From: Actinomycetales bacterium
GTDB lineage: Bacteria; Actinomycetota; Actinomycetes; S36-B12; UBA5976
Length of the DNA: 64,000 nt
Direction: 5' to 3'
Assembly (NCBI GenBank): GCA_027484085.1
Contig: JAIXQF010000004.1
Location: forward strand, 444,162-508,161
Both the position numbers and the translations under genes were made by a program. Positions 27,993 to 36,704 of this stretch are shown one piece after another (the first letter of the stretch is position 1; every line of letters starts with the position of its first letter). The notes beneath the pieces were generated by a model that worked only from the letters and a program-made list of their open reading frames with translations, searched no databases and had not been told where the DNA came from.

Positions 27993-29255
27993 CTAGTTGA
28001 AACGTAAGCCGAGAGTTTCGGCGATTGTAGTGCGCTGTACTTCATCAGTACCGCCTGGAATTCGCAGGTTGCGAGCGATTTGGAATAGCTTGTTGATGTC
28101 TGTGTCTCGCAGGACGCCAGAACCACCATGAATCTGCAGTGCGCGATCTGCAACACGATAGAAAGACTCATCGTTGCTTAGTTTGAGTGCACAAATCCGT
28201 CGCACTTCATCACTTGGGCGAGGCAAATTCCACCATGGACCAGGTGTGTCGATTGCACGCGCTACGTCTAGTGAAAGTGATCGAGTTTGCTGCCAATCGA
28301 GGTACATGTCTGCGATCATCCACTGGATGCCTTGCTTTGCACCCAATGGTTCGCCACCAACAATGCGAGTCTTCACGCGCTCAAGTGTCTTTTCAATCAG
28401 GTACTTGTTCCAGCCTGAACACATTCCGGCTCGTCGCATTCTGGTGTAGTTGAACGACATAACAGCGATGTCAAAGCCACCGTTAACTTCACCAAGCACG
28501 GCGCTTTCTGGCAGCACCATGTCTTCGAAATGAATTTCACCGGTGTAGCCATCGCCAAACATAGTTTGGTAAAGCTTGCCAATCTTGTAGCCCTTTGATG
28601 CGTACTCTTTGGTGTCAAACATGAAGTAAGTGAATGACTTGCGTCCACCACCAGGATTTGTGATTGCCAGTACTTGTGCAACATCTGCATCAAAGTAGTT
28701 AGTGATGTACGCCTTGGTGCCGTTGAGTACCCAATCGGATCCCTTGCGCACTGCATTGGTTTTCATGTCGTAAAGATTTGAGCCTGCGCCAGTTTCAGTT
28801 ACGCCGTGCAAACTGGTCTTTAATCCCTTAACTAGTGGGTCAGTGAACTGTTCCTTTTGATGGGCGTGGGCATGAAGTAGTCGAGGAGTTGCGCCTTCAG
28901 ACCAGGACAAGAGGGCAGGATTCAGACCTACGCCGTATCCATATACTTTTTCCTCAACATAAATCATGTCTTCGCGGCCAAGTCCGCGACCACCTAGAGA
29001 TTCAGGCAAGTGTGCGCTGTAAATATTCTTGGCACCAGCAGCAGCCATGATTTCGCGACGAGCAGCGATGATGTCTTGGTGCAGGCGACCATTCTCATCA
29101 AGGAACTTTGACTGGTCACTAAGTAAGTGGTCAAGCGCCTTCTCGCGAGGTGCGACTTCGTTGTCGTAAAGATCTGAAACTTCGGAAATCACACTCTCGA
29201 GGTGTGCAGGTATGTGAAGTTCTACATCTAGTGGGGACGATAAATTGCTGCTCAT
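27993..29255 (-). CDS. acyl-CoA dehydrogenase
   Basis: SLHGVTETGAGSNLYDMKTNAVRKGSDWVLNGTKAYITN, QIHGGSGVLRDTDINKLFQIARNLRIPGGTDEVQRTTIAE. Confidence 0.93.
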   Translation of the reverse strand: MSSNLSSPLDVELHIPAHLESVISEVSDLYDNEVAPREKALDHLLSDQSKFLDENGRLHQDIIAARREIMAAAGAKNIYSAHLPESLGGRGLGREDMIYVEEKVYGYGVGLNPALLSWSEGATPRLLHAHAHQKEQFTDPLVKGLKTSLHGVTETGAGSNLYDMKTNAVRKGSDWVLNGTKAYITNYFDADVAQVLAITNPGGGRKSFTYFMFDTKEYASKGYKIGKLYQTMFGDGYTGEIHFEDMVLPESAVLGEVNGGFDIAVMSFNYTRMRRAGMCSGWNKYLIEKTLERVKTRIVGGEPLGAKQGIQWMIADMYLDWQQTRSLSLDVARAIDTPGPWWNLPRPSDEVRRICALKLSNDESFYRVADRALQIHGGSGVLRDTDINKLFQIARNLRIPGGTDEVQRTTIAETLGLRFN

Positions 29256-30637
29256 TTGTTTCCTGTTCCATTTACTTGGCTTAACTGGTTTTTGGTTTTT
29301 GTTTCCGAGAAATTTAATGCAACTGGGTTATCTGGTAAGGCTATTGTTTCGAAAGATCCAGTCGCGTGCCCCTTGAAACTTGCGCGGTGTGAGAAATGCG
29401 ACATAAGGGGCAAAATGTCGCTCGCCATAACCGCGCCGAGGTCGCCTGATTTATGTGAACGTTCATCGCAAGAAACAACATCATCAGCGTGAACATGTGG
29501 TCCAGCCAAAATTATTGAAGTGGGATGAGCAGAGTGCATGATTCCGCCGGTCGATGGCGTTGCATGGTCTCCGGTAATGACGATGGTTACAGTCTCGGCA
29601 AGATTTATCAGACCATGACAGGCGCGATCTAAGCTTTCGATCACATCGCGCTTGAGCATTGGTTGCTTGGTGTGGCCCGCTTCATCTGTGGCCTTGGTAT
29701 GTATGTGAACAAATGAATGGGTCTTACTTAGCTCGATACCAGCTTGAATGCGCGCTTCAAAATCAGCTTGAACATTCTCTAAGTCACTTGGAATGTGAAT
29801 TTGAGTCATCCCTAAAACTTCAGCCAGACCTCGATAAAGCGCAGAACTGGTAACTGCGGCAGCAGTTAGGCCAGTGGTTTGTTCAAATGACTTTAAATCA
29901 GTTTTCTTGCTCGCCCATTTAGTTACGGGAGCAATTAGTTCTAGTTTTCCGGCGGCCCGCCTGGCTTCATTAATTGGATGAGTTATTAGCAAAGCTATAG
30001 CTGAATTAATCCAGCTTGTGATCAATTCAGCGGATTGCTGCGCTGCGTTTTGATCTTGGGCTGCTTCCAGTGGCAGTGGTTTTAACACTGGGTGAAGATG
30101 TCCAAAAAGAGGATCACTGTCACTGATTTCATGTGACGAAATAACATCAGATTCCAGGATGCACTCACCATTTCGAAGCGGGTGAAGAACCGGACTTAAC
30201 TCGTGCGGCATAACTCGTAATGCATCAAAAAGTTCCAGGCAGTCATTGGCATCTTCTTGAGAAACTCTGCCCGTTGCCAGAAGTTTTCCATCGCTTAATG
30301 TGGCTGGGCGAAGCGCTAAGTGAAAGTGTGGCCGGTCAACTGGAATGTTGATTCCCATACCGATTGCCTCAAGTAGCGCGCGACCTGGGAAGGTTTGAGT
30401 CTGGCCAAACATAGCCCAGTGGCTCCGTTCGCTCGATGTTGCGCGCCCTGGGCCAAACGGTTGATGGATTCCGGATACACCAATTCGAGTTAGTTGATCC
30501 AAGTTCGGAGTGCTTGCCGCTTCAAGCGGCGTCCGATTATCTAGTTCTGAACTTGGTCGATCGCCAAGGCCATCAAAGGTAATCAAAATCAGGGGAGTGC
30601 GGTCATCCCACATAGGTGCTGGCTTCAATTCAAGCAC
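29252..30637 (-). CDS. alkaline-phosphatase-superfamily phosphoglycerate-mutase-like protein (ApgM type)
   Basis: LILITFDGLGDRPSSELDNRTPLEAASTPNLDQL, HIHTKATDEAGHTKQPMLKRDVIESLD, VITGDHATPSTGGIMHSAHPTSI. Confidence 0.82.
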   Translation of the reverse strand: MLELKPAPMWDDRTPLILITFDGLGDRPSSELDNRTPLEAASTPNLDQLTRIGVSGIHQPFGPGRATSSERSHWAMFGQTQTFPGRALLEAIGMGINIPVDRPHFHLALRPATLSDGKLLATGRVSQEDANDCLELFDALRVMPHELSPVLHPLRNGECILESDVISSHEISDSDPLFGHLHPVLKPLPLEAAQDQNAAQQSAELITSWINSAIALLITHPINEARRAAGKLELIAPVTKWASKKTDLKSFEQTTGLTAAAVTSSALYRGLAEVLGMTQIHIPSDLENVQADFEARIQAGIELSKTHSFVHIHTKATDEAGHTKQPMLKRDVIESLDRACHGLINLAETVTIVITGDHATPSTGGIMHSAHPTSIILAGPHVHADDVVSCDERSHKSGDLGAVMASDILPLMSHFSHRASFKGHATGSFETIALPDNPVALNFSETKTKNQLSQVNGTGNK

Positions 30638-31184
30638 TCACTTTTGTGGAGTTTGAATAATCCCACTCCGTCTGAATCACGTTGATTGCACTAGGAGTAA
30701 CAAGCGATTTCCACTCACTGTCCGCTACTGACAATGAGTGGCGAATGTCAGATGCCGACAGTTTTGCGGCTGGGGCTGGGAGTTCTAAGGTTTCAAAACC
30801 TTGATCTGCGAACAGCGATAACTTACTTGCTTCCCACGGACTGAAGATCCGAACCGCAAACACCGATTCCGCAGGAATGCTCCATGATCCTGGCTGCGCT
30901 AAATCAAACGGAATGATTTCAAATTCCACAGCAATGTCTTCGCCTTGCAATAACCCAGTCAACGAGGCCTGAATGATCTTGACTCGAGCTTCGTACGTAA
31001 ACGGGTTTGCGTCATCGGTATGTCGATGTGAACTTGCACTATGTTCTTGCAGGTTCGAAAGGTCAGGATTTGTGATTCCAATAATGATGCGATCAAAATC
31101 GTGACTTAAGGCAGACAGCACTTCCAAATGTTGGTTATGGAAAGGCTGGAATCTGCCAGTGAAGCAAGCCACGCGCTGAGTCAT
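30630..31184 (-). CDS. nicotinamide-nucleotide adenylyltransferase-like (NadM type nucleotidyltransferase)
   Basis: FTGRFQPFHNQHLEVL, GITNPD, NPFTYEARVKIIQ, KLSASDIRHSL. Confidence 0.75.
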   Translation of the reverse strand: MTQRVACFTGRFQPFHNQHLEVLSALSHDFDRIIIGITNPDLSNLQEHSASSHRHTDDANPFTYEARVKIIQASLTGLLQGEDIAVEFEIIPFDLAQPGSWSIPAESVFAVRIFSPWEASKLSLFADQGFETLELPAPAAKLSASDIRHSLSVADSEWKSLVTPSAINVIQTEWDYSNSTKVSA

Positions 31185-31187
31185 TGC

Positions 31188-31811
31188 TTAATTTTTTACA
31201 CTCAGCGCTTTGATCTTTGAAATTGCCTCGTCAGTTTGAATCACATCTGCGTAACGACGGCCAACATCGCGCATGTTTGCATCGTGCGGTCCAGCGTCTT
31301 GATCGCCACAAGCATCATCAATTGCAATTGTGCGGAAACCGTGTGAGAACGAATCCACGATTGTGGCTCGAACGCAACCTGAAGAGGTAACTCCGGTGAC
31401 CAGTACGGTGTCAATGCCGTTGGTGGTCAAGATGCTGCTCATGTCAGTGCCGAAGAATGCTGATGGGAAGCGCTTAAGAATGTAAACATCGCTGTCGTCC
31501 CACAAATCTGGATGAATTTGCGCTTCGTAGGATCCAGGCTGAATGTCTCGAAGGGCTGGAACTTTCCAGCGAGCAAACTCGGTGTCGGTAGACCAGGCAA
31601 CTGCGGTGTGGATGATTGGAATGCCAGCGGCACGGGCAGCTGGGAACAAGCGCGCAGCATTTCGGATTGCGCGCTGGGCATGCTCACTTCTGCCTAAAGC
31701 AAACTTTGGATCGCAAAATGACATTTGAAAGTCAACTGCAATGATTGCTGGGCGGGTTCCCCAGCCAACTTCGCCTTGTCCGTAACCGGCGTTTTCGAAT
31801 GAATCTGACAT
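31188..31811 (-). CDS. isochorismatase-family amidohydrolase (N-carbamoylsarcosine amidase-like)
   Basis: AIIAVDFQMSFCDPKFALG, LKRFPSAFFGTDMSSIL, VTGVTSSGCVRATIVDSFSHGFRTIAIDDACGDQ; start taken as MSDSFENAG at 31811. Confidence 0.88.
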   Translation of the reverse strand: MSDSFENAGYGQGEVGWGTRPAIIAVDFQMSFCDPKFALGRSEHAQRAIRNAARLFPAARAAGIPIIHTAVAWSTDTEFARWKVPALRDIQPGSYEAQIHPDLWDDSDVYILKRFPSAFFGTDMSSILTTNGIDTVLVTGVTSSGCVRATIVDSFSHGFRTIAIDDACGDQDAGPHDANMRDVGRRYADVIQTDEAISKIKALSVKN

Positions 31812-31841
31812 GTGCCCTCCAACTGGCAAAATTCCTTCTTC

Positions 31842-31851
31842 TTGTATACAT
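31842..31851. promoter_or_regulatory. candidate GntR operator (TTGTATACAT)
   Basis: GTATAC core 31844-31849, 32 bp upstream of isochorismatase start. Confidence 0.7.
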
Positions 31852-31925
31852 CTATTCCAGAAATCTCGTTGGGTTTTAACCAAATTAAGGCTTTCAATGG
31901 CAACTCTGGGGGAAAAGTGGCAGAA

Positions 31926-31935
31926 TTGTATGCAA
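31926..31935. promoter_or_regulatory. candidate GntR operator, imperfect (TTGTATGCAA)
   Basis: One mismatch; 84 bp from the 31844 site; 21 bp upstream of the acyl-CoA dehydrogenase GTG. Confidence 0.6.
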
Positions 31936-31956
31936 TCCGGATAATTAGGAGCCCCA

Positions 31957-33117
31957 GTGAGCAGTTTCGACCTTTACAAGACCGCCGACGAGCACGAAGA
32001 ACTCCGATCTGTGGTTCGGGCCTTGGCTGACGCCAAAATTGCCCCCTTTGCTGCCGCAGTTGATGAGGATGCTCGATTCCCACAAGAGGCTTACGACGCC
32101 TTGGTTTCGTCCGAACTTCAGGCCATCCACGTTCCGGAAGCTTATGGTGGCGCCCAAGCAGATGCCTTGGCCTCTGCCATTGTGGTCGAAGAAGTTGCCA
32201 GGGCCTGCGCCTCGAGTAGCTTGATCCCTGGCGTGAACAAGTTGGCATCACTACCTGTGATCTTTAGCGGTAGCGAAGAACTAAAACAAGAATTCCTGCC
32301 AGATCTAGCCTCGGGCAAGACGCTATGGTCTTACGCGCTTTCTGAAACTGATGCCGGCAGTGACGCTGGTGCGATGAAAACAACTGCAGTGGCAAATGGC
32401 GATTCTTGGACATTAAACGGTTCTAAGAAATGGATCACCAATGCTGGCGAGAGCCATATCTATACCGTGCTTGCGGTAACCGACAAGGACAAAGGTGCTC
32501 GAGGCGGCATCACCGCATTCGTTGTTAAGAAGGACGATCCAGGCGTGAGTTTTGGCGCACCTGAGAAGAAGCTTGGAATCAAGGGATCTCCAACTCGCGA
32601 AGTGTATTTAGACAATGTGGTGATTCCAGATACTCGTCGAATTGGCGAAGTAGGTGCAGGTTTTGGAATTGCAATGACCACACTTGATCACAGTCGAATT
32701 GCAATCGCAGCTCAAGCGGTTGGTATTGCACAAGGTGCGCTTGATTTTGCTGCTGGTTACATTAAAGAACGTAAGCAATTTGGAAAAGCAATTGCTGAAT
32801 TCCAAGGCATCCAATTCATGGTCGCTGACATGTCAATGAAACTTGAGGCAGCGCGTCAACTAACTTATGCAGCAGCAGCTCGGAGTGAACGCGGCGATTC
32901 GGACTTAACGTTCTTTGGCGCCGCAAGTAAGTGCTTTGCATCCGATGTTGCAATGGAAATTACAACAGATGCGGTCCAGCTATTGGGTGGTTATGGCTTC
33001 ACCCGTGATTATCCAGTTGAGCGAATGATGCGGGATGCCAAAATCACCCAAATCTACGAAGGCACAAATCAAGTGCAGCGAATCGTTATGTCTCGTCATA
33101 CATTGGCATCTAGATAA
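31957..33117 (+). CDS. acyl-CoA dehydrogenase
   Basis: WSYALSETDAGSDAGAMKTTAV, LLGGYGFTRDYPVERMMRDAKITQIYEGTNQVQRIVMSR. Confidence 0.95.
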   Translation: MSSFDLYKTADEHEELRSVVRALADAKIAPFAAAVDEDARFPQEAYDALVSSELQAIHVPEAYGGAQADALASAIVVEEVARACASSSLIPGVNKLASLPVIFSGSEELKQEFLPDLASGKTLWSYALSETDAGSDAGAMKTTAVANGDSWTLNGSKKWITNAGESHIYTVLAVTDKDKGARGGITAFVVKKDDPGVSFGAPEKKLGIKGSPTREVYLDNVVIPDTRRIGEVGAGFGIAMTTLDHSRIAIAAQAVGIAQGALDFAAGYIKERKQFGKAIAEFQGIQFMVADMSMKLEAARQLTYAAAARSERGDSDLTFFGAASKCFASDVAMEITTDAVQLLGGYGFTRDYPVERMMRDAKITQIYEGTNQVQRIVMSRHTLASR

Positions 33118-33120
33118 CTA

Positions 33121-34320
33121 ATGTCGCAAGCATCTCCAGAAAAACTACGCCGAGACGCGTTGGGGATTCTGGGCGCAGCAATTGCGGCTCAACTTGCAGT
33201 TTCCACGGCTCAGCAAGGTTTGCCAGCACTGGGACCAATTCTGGCGAGCACATTTGATCTAACAACTTCGGGTGTTGGCTTGCTCTTGGGAACTATAAGT
33301 CTGGGCACGGCTTTTGCCGTTATCTTTTGGGGCAATTTAGCCGACCGAATGGATGACCGAGTAGTTGCACTTATTGGCCTTCTTGGAACGGCAATCTGTT
33401 TTTCAGTCGCGGCTTTTTTCAAGGCCTCTGAAGTGGCACATTTTGCCTTGATTTTCGCGGGCATCATGATGGCGTCACCGACAGTCTCGATGACAAAAGG
33501 ATTAGCCAGAAATTTCGTGCACTTAGGGAACATCGGATTTGCTCTTTCAGCTAGACAAGCTGCCGTGCCAGTAGGTGGCGTGATTGGCGGAATCGTATTA
33601 ACCGGTATCGCAGTTTCTTTCGGTTTAAGTGCGGCGCTTTATGCGCTAGCTGGCTTAATCATTTTTGCTGGATTATTTGTTATGTTCGCACCAGCAGGTG
33701 TGCCAGAGCCACCAAGGTTAAAGGCTGAAAACTTACCCCCCGTTGATTGGCGCAGACTTTCTCCCATTCTTTTTGCAGCAGCATTCTTTTGCTTAACCCA
33801 ATTGGGAATCGTCGCATTATTAACTCTGTACTTAAGTACTAGTAGGGATTGGACTCCAACTCACGCAGGGCAGCTTTATGCACTCATGATGGCAGTTGTG
33901 ATTCCACTTCGAATTCGACTCGGAGTGATTAGCGATCGCTATCCGGCATTGCGCGTTAGATTCCAGATCGTTATTGCCCTTCTGGGTGCAACTCTGCTTT
34001 TGCTTTGTGCCGCGCTCGAGCAGTATGCGATTGTCGTTCCCTTGCTCTTCTTGGCCGGAATTTCAGCAATGGGTTGGAACGGGTTGCTATTCACAACTGC
34101 AGTAGTGGCGGTGCCACCGGAGCGAGTTGGCTTTACCCAAGGCGTATTGCACTGTTTCATCTTTGCCTCTGGTGGTATTTCACCGATCATCATGTCGCAA
34201 ATCGTGGAATCGTTCAGTTGGCAGGCAGCATGGACCGTGATGGCGATATGCTCAGTTATGGCAGCGGTTTCGCTCAAAATGTTTAACACCAGACCAACTC
34301 AGGTAAAGGAAGCGGCATGA
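33121..34320 (+). CDS. MFS transporter
   Basis: 12-TM-like hydrophobic protein with WGNLADRMDDR loop. Confidence 0.9.
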   Translation: MSQASPEKLRRDALGILGAAIAAQLAVSTAQQGLPALGPILASTFDLTTSGVGLLLGTISLGTAFAVIFWGNLADRMDDRVVALIGLLGTAICFSVAAFFKASEVAHFALIFAGIMMASPTVSMTKGLARNFVHLGNIGFALSARQAAVPVGGVIGGIVLTGIAVSFGLSAALYALAGLIIFAGLFVMFAPAGVPEPPRLKAENLPPVDWRRLSPILFAAAFFCLTQLGIVALLTLYLSTSRDWTPTHAGQLYALMMAVVIPLRIRLGVISDRYPALRVRFQIVIALLGATLLLLCAALEQYAIVVPLLFLAGISAMGWNGLLFTTAVVAVPPERVGFTQGVLHCFIFASGGISPIIMSQIVESFSWQAAWTVMAICSVMAAVSLKMFNTRPTQVKEAA

Positions 34321-36704
34321 GCAAGCAGCGCGTTGATACAGATCTGCTAGATGAGATTCAGCGTCGAGTTTTATGGCTGGCCGTTCGAATGGTTGACTTT
34401 GCCAATCGCGAGCGTGAACTAAAGGACGATGTAAAAGTCGGAGGGCACCAAGCCTCTAGCGCTTCGCTTACTTCGATTATGACTGCGCTTTATTTCGATC
34501 ACTTAGATGGCCCCGATCGAGTTAGTGTTAAACCTCACGCTTCGCCAGTTTTTCATGCGATTCAATATTTACTTGGAAATCTAGATGAAAGCTACCTAAA
34601 GCGATTGCGCGAATTCGGTGGCCTGCAGTCTTACCCATCACGAACCAAGGATCCAGATTCTCCAGATTTTTCAACTGGTTCCGTTGGACTTGGCGCGGCA
34701 GCTCCACTTTTTGCGGCAGCAACAAGACGTTATGTTGATTCACACTTCGGTGAACGTCCACACTCGCGATTCATTGCTTTGATAGGTGATGCCGAACTTG
34801 ATGAAGGAAATGTTTGGGAAGCAGTTGCTGATCCAGCAACAACTGAACTTGGAAATGTTATGTGGGTCGTCGACTTTAATCGACAGTCACTTGACCGTGT
34901 TATTCCGGGAATTCGAATCATGCAATGGCGGGCACAGTTTGAAGCAGCAGGCTGGCACGTAATTGAAGTTAAATATGGCAAGAAATTACAGGCTAAGTTT
35001 GCTGAGCCATATGGAAAAGAATTAGAAGCCTGGATTGATGCCATGGCCAATGAGCAATATCAATCACTATTCGGTTTCCGTGGCCAGGAATTGCGAACCC
35101 GATTCTTGGAAGGTGCACCGGCAGAGGTTGGGAAGTCTGTCGCTGACCTAACAGATGAAGCACTTTACGACTTGGTTACTGATCTCGGTGGCCACAATTT
35201 AGATAGCCTTCGTGATGCCTTTGCAGTTTGCGATAGCGTAACCGACCGTCCGAGCGTTGTGTTCGCATACACAATCAAGGGCTGGGGCTTACCAATGGCA
35301 GGTAATCCACGGAATCACTCGGCACTACTTAGCGGCGATCAAATCGATAACTTCCGCAATGAACTTGGCTTAACTGCAGAAACTGAATGGTCAGACTTTG
35401 ATCCACAAAGTCCAGCCGGTGTTCTTGCGGCTCAGCGCAGACACGACCTGCACCGGGCACCAACTTCAAAAGGTATTGAGCTAAACATTCCAGCCCCAGA
35501 AGTTGCTACTGGTACGAAACCTTTGAGCACTCAGGAAGCCTTCGGTCGAGTGCTGGTTGATTTATCCAGAATCGAAGAAATCAATAAGTACCTAGTCACA
35601 ACGGCTCCAGACGTTGCCACCTCAACTAACTTGGCCGGATTCATTAATCGCAACGGAATCTATTCGCCAGATGAGCGCCGGGCTTGGAATGAAGACCCAA
35701 TGTTGAAGTGGGCCGAAGGTCCAACAGGGCAGCATATTGAGCTTGGCATCAGTGAAATGAATCTCTTCTTATTGCTTGGCCAGCTCGGTCTATCTTGGGA
35801 CCTTTCGGATCAGCCACTGATCCCAATCGGAACGGTTTACGATCCATTCGTTTGCCGTGGACTTGATGCATTCATTTATGGAACTTATTCAGCAGCCCGA
35901 TTCATCATCGCCGGAACTCCAAGTGGCGTTACCTTGGCACCAGAAGGTGGCGCTCATCAATCAACGATTACTGCTTCCATCGGCATGGAACTGCCCGGCG
36001 TTACATTCATCGAGCCAACCTATGGAACGGCATTAAGTTGGATGCTTGCTGACGCAATTACTCGAGTTGCCGCTGGCCCGTCAGAGTTAAAGACTGCTGC
36101 TCCGTATGACGATGGCGCGTTCTATTTCCGGTTAACGACCAGACCACTGGATCAAGCGCCATTTGAGGCTGCCCGCAAGCGCATCGGGGACGCAGTCCTT
36201 CGTCGCCAAGTACTAAGCGGTGGCTATCGACTCTTTGATGCATTCGAGCAATTCCCAGAGTTGCGCGGTGCAGACGATGCCGAGCGAGTACCAATGGTTC
36301 ACTTGGTGGCATCGGGCGCAGTCATGCCGGAAGTTCTGGCAGCCGCTCAAGAGTTATGCAGCGAAGGTGTTGCTGCCCATGTTGTTGATGTAACCAGTGC
36401 CGATCGTTGGTACGGATCTTGGCAGCGCACGTTGCGCCAAGCAGTCAGAACAGCATCCGCACCAAGTTTGCCTGGTCCACTTTGGTCTGTAATTGGCGAT
36501 CGAGCACCAATCGTGACTATCCAGGATGCATCAAGCCATGCGATGGCCTGGTTGGGCTCAGCGATCGGAGTGCCATGTGTTTCACTTGGCGTCGATTCGT
36601 TTGGACAATCAGGAACTGTAAAGGATTTGTACAACATCAATGATTTGTCGTCAGGCGCAATTGTCAATGCAGCTCTTGCTTCGCTAGCGCTTGATAATCG
36701 ATGA
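34317..36704 (+). CDS. AceE-like ThDP-dependent 2-oxoacid dehydrogenase E1 / transketolase-like protein
   Basis: GGHQASSASLTSIMTALYF, SRFIALIGDAELDEGNVWEAV..VDFNRQSLDRV, APEGGAHQSTITASIGMELPG. Confidence 0.85.
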   Translation: MSKQRVDTDLLDEIQRRVLWLAVRMVDFANRERELKDDVKVGGHQASSASLTSIMTALYFDHLDGPDRVSVKPHASPVFHAIQYLLGNLDESYLKRLREFGGLQSYPSRTKDPDSPDFSTGSVGLGAAAPLFAAATRRYVDSHFGERPHSRFIALIGDAELDEGNVWEAVADPATTELGNVMWVVDFNRQSLDRVIPGIRIMQWRAQFEAAGWHVIEVKYGKKLQAKFAEPYGKELEAWIDAMANEQYQSLFGFRGQELRTRFLEGAPAEVGKSVADLTDEALYDLVTDLGGHNLDSLRDAFAVCDSVTDRPSVVFAYTIKGWGLPMAGNPRNHSALLSGDQIDNFRNELGLTAETEWSDFDPQSPAGVLAAQRRHDLHRAPTSKGIELNIPAPEVATGTKPLSTQEAFGRVLVDLSRIEEINKYLVTTAPDVATSTNLAGFINRNGIYSPDERRAWNEDPMLKWAEGPTGQHIELGISEMNLFLLLGQLGLSWDLSDQPLIPIGTVYDPFVCRGLDAFIYGTYSAARFIIAGTPSGVTLAPEGGAHQSTITASIGMELPGVTFIEPTYGTALSWMLADAITRVAAGPSELKTAAPYDDGAFYFRLTTRPLDQAPFEAARKRIGDAVLRRQVLSGGYRLFDAFEQFPELRGADDAERVPMVHLVASGAVMPEVLAAAQELCSEGVAAHVVDVTSADRWYGSWQRTLRQAVRTASAPSLPGPLWSVIGDRAPIVTIQDASSHAMAWLGSAIGVPCVSLGVDSFGQSGTVKDLYNINDLSSGAIVNAALASLALDNR

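Noticed and set aside
31694-32251. 185-aa minus-strand ORF
   Set aside because: Covers the divergent promoter and antisense of the acyl-CoA dehydrogenase; Arg/Pro-rich shadow frame
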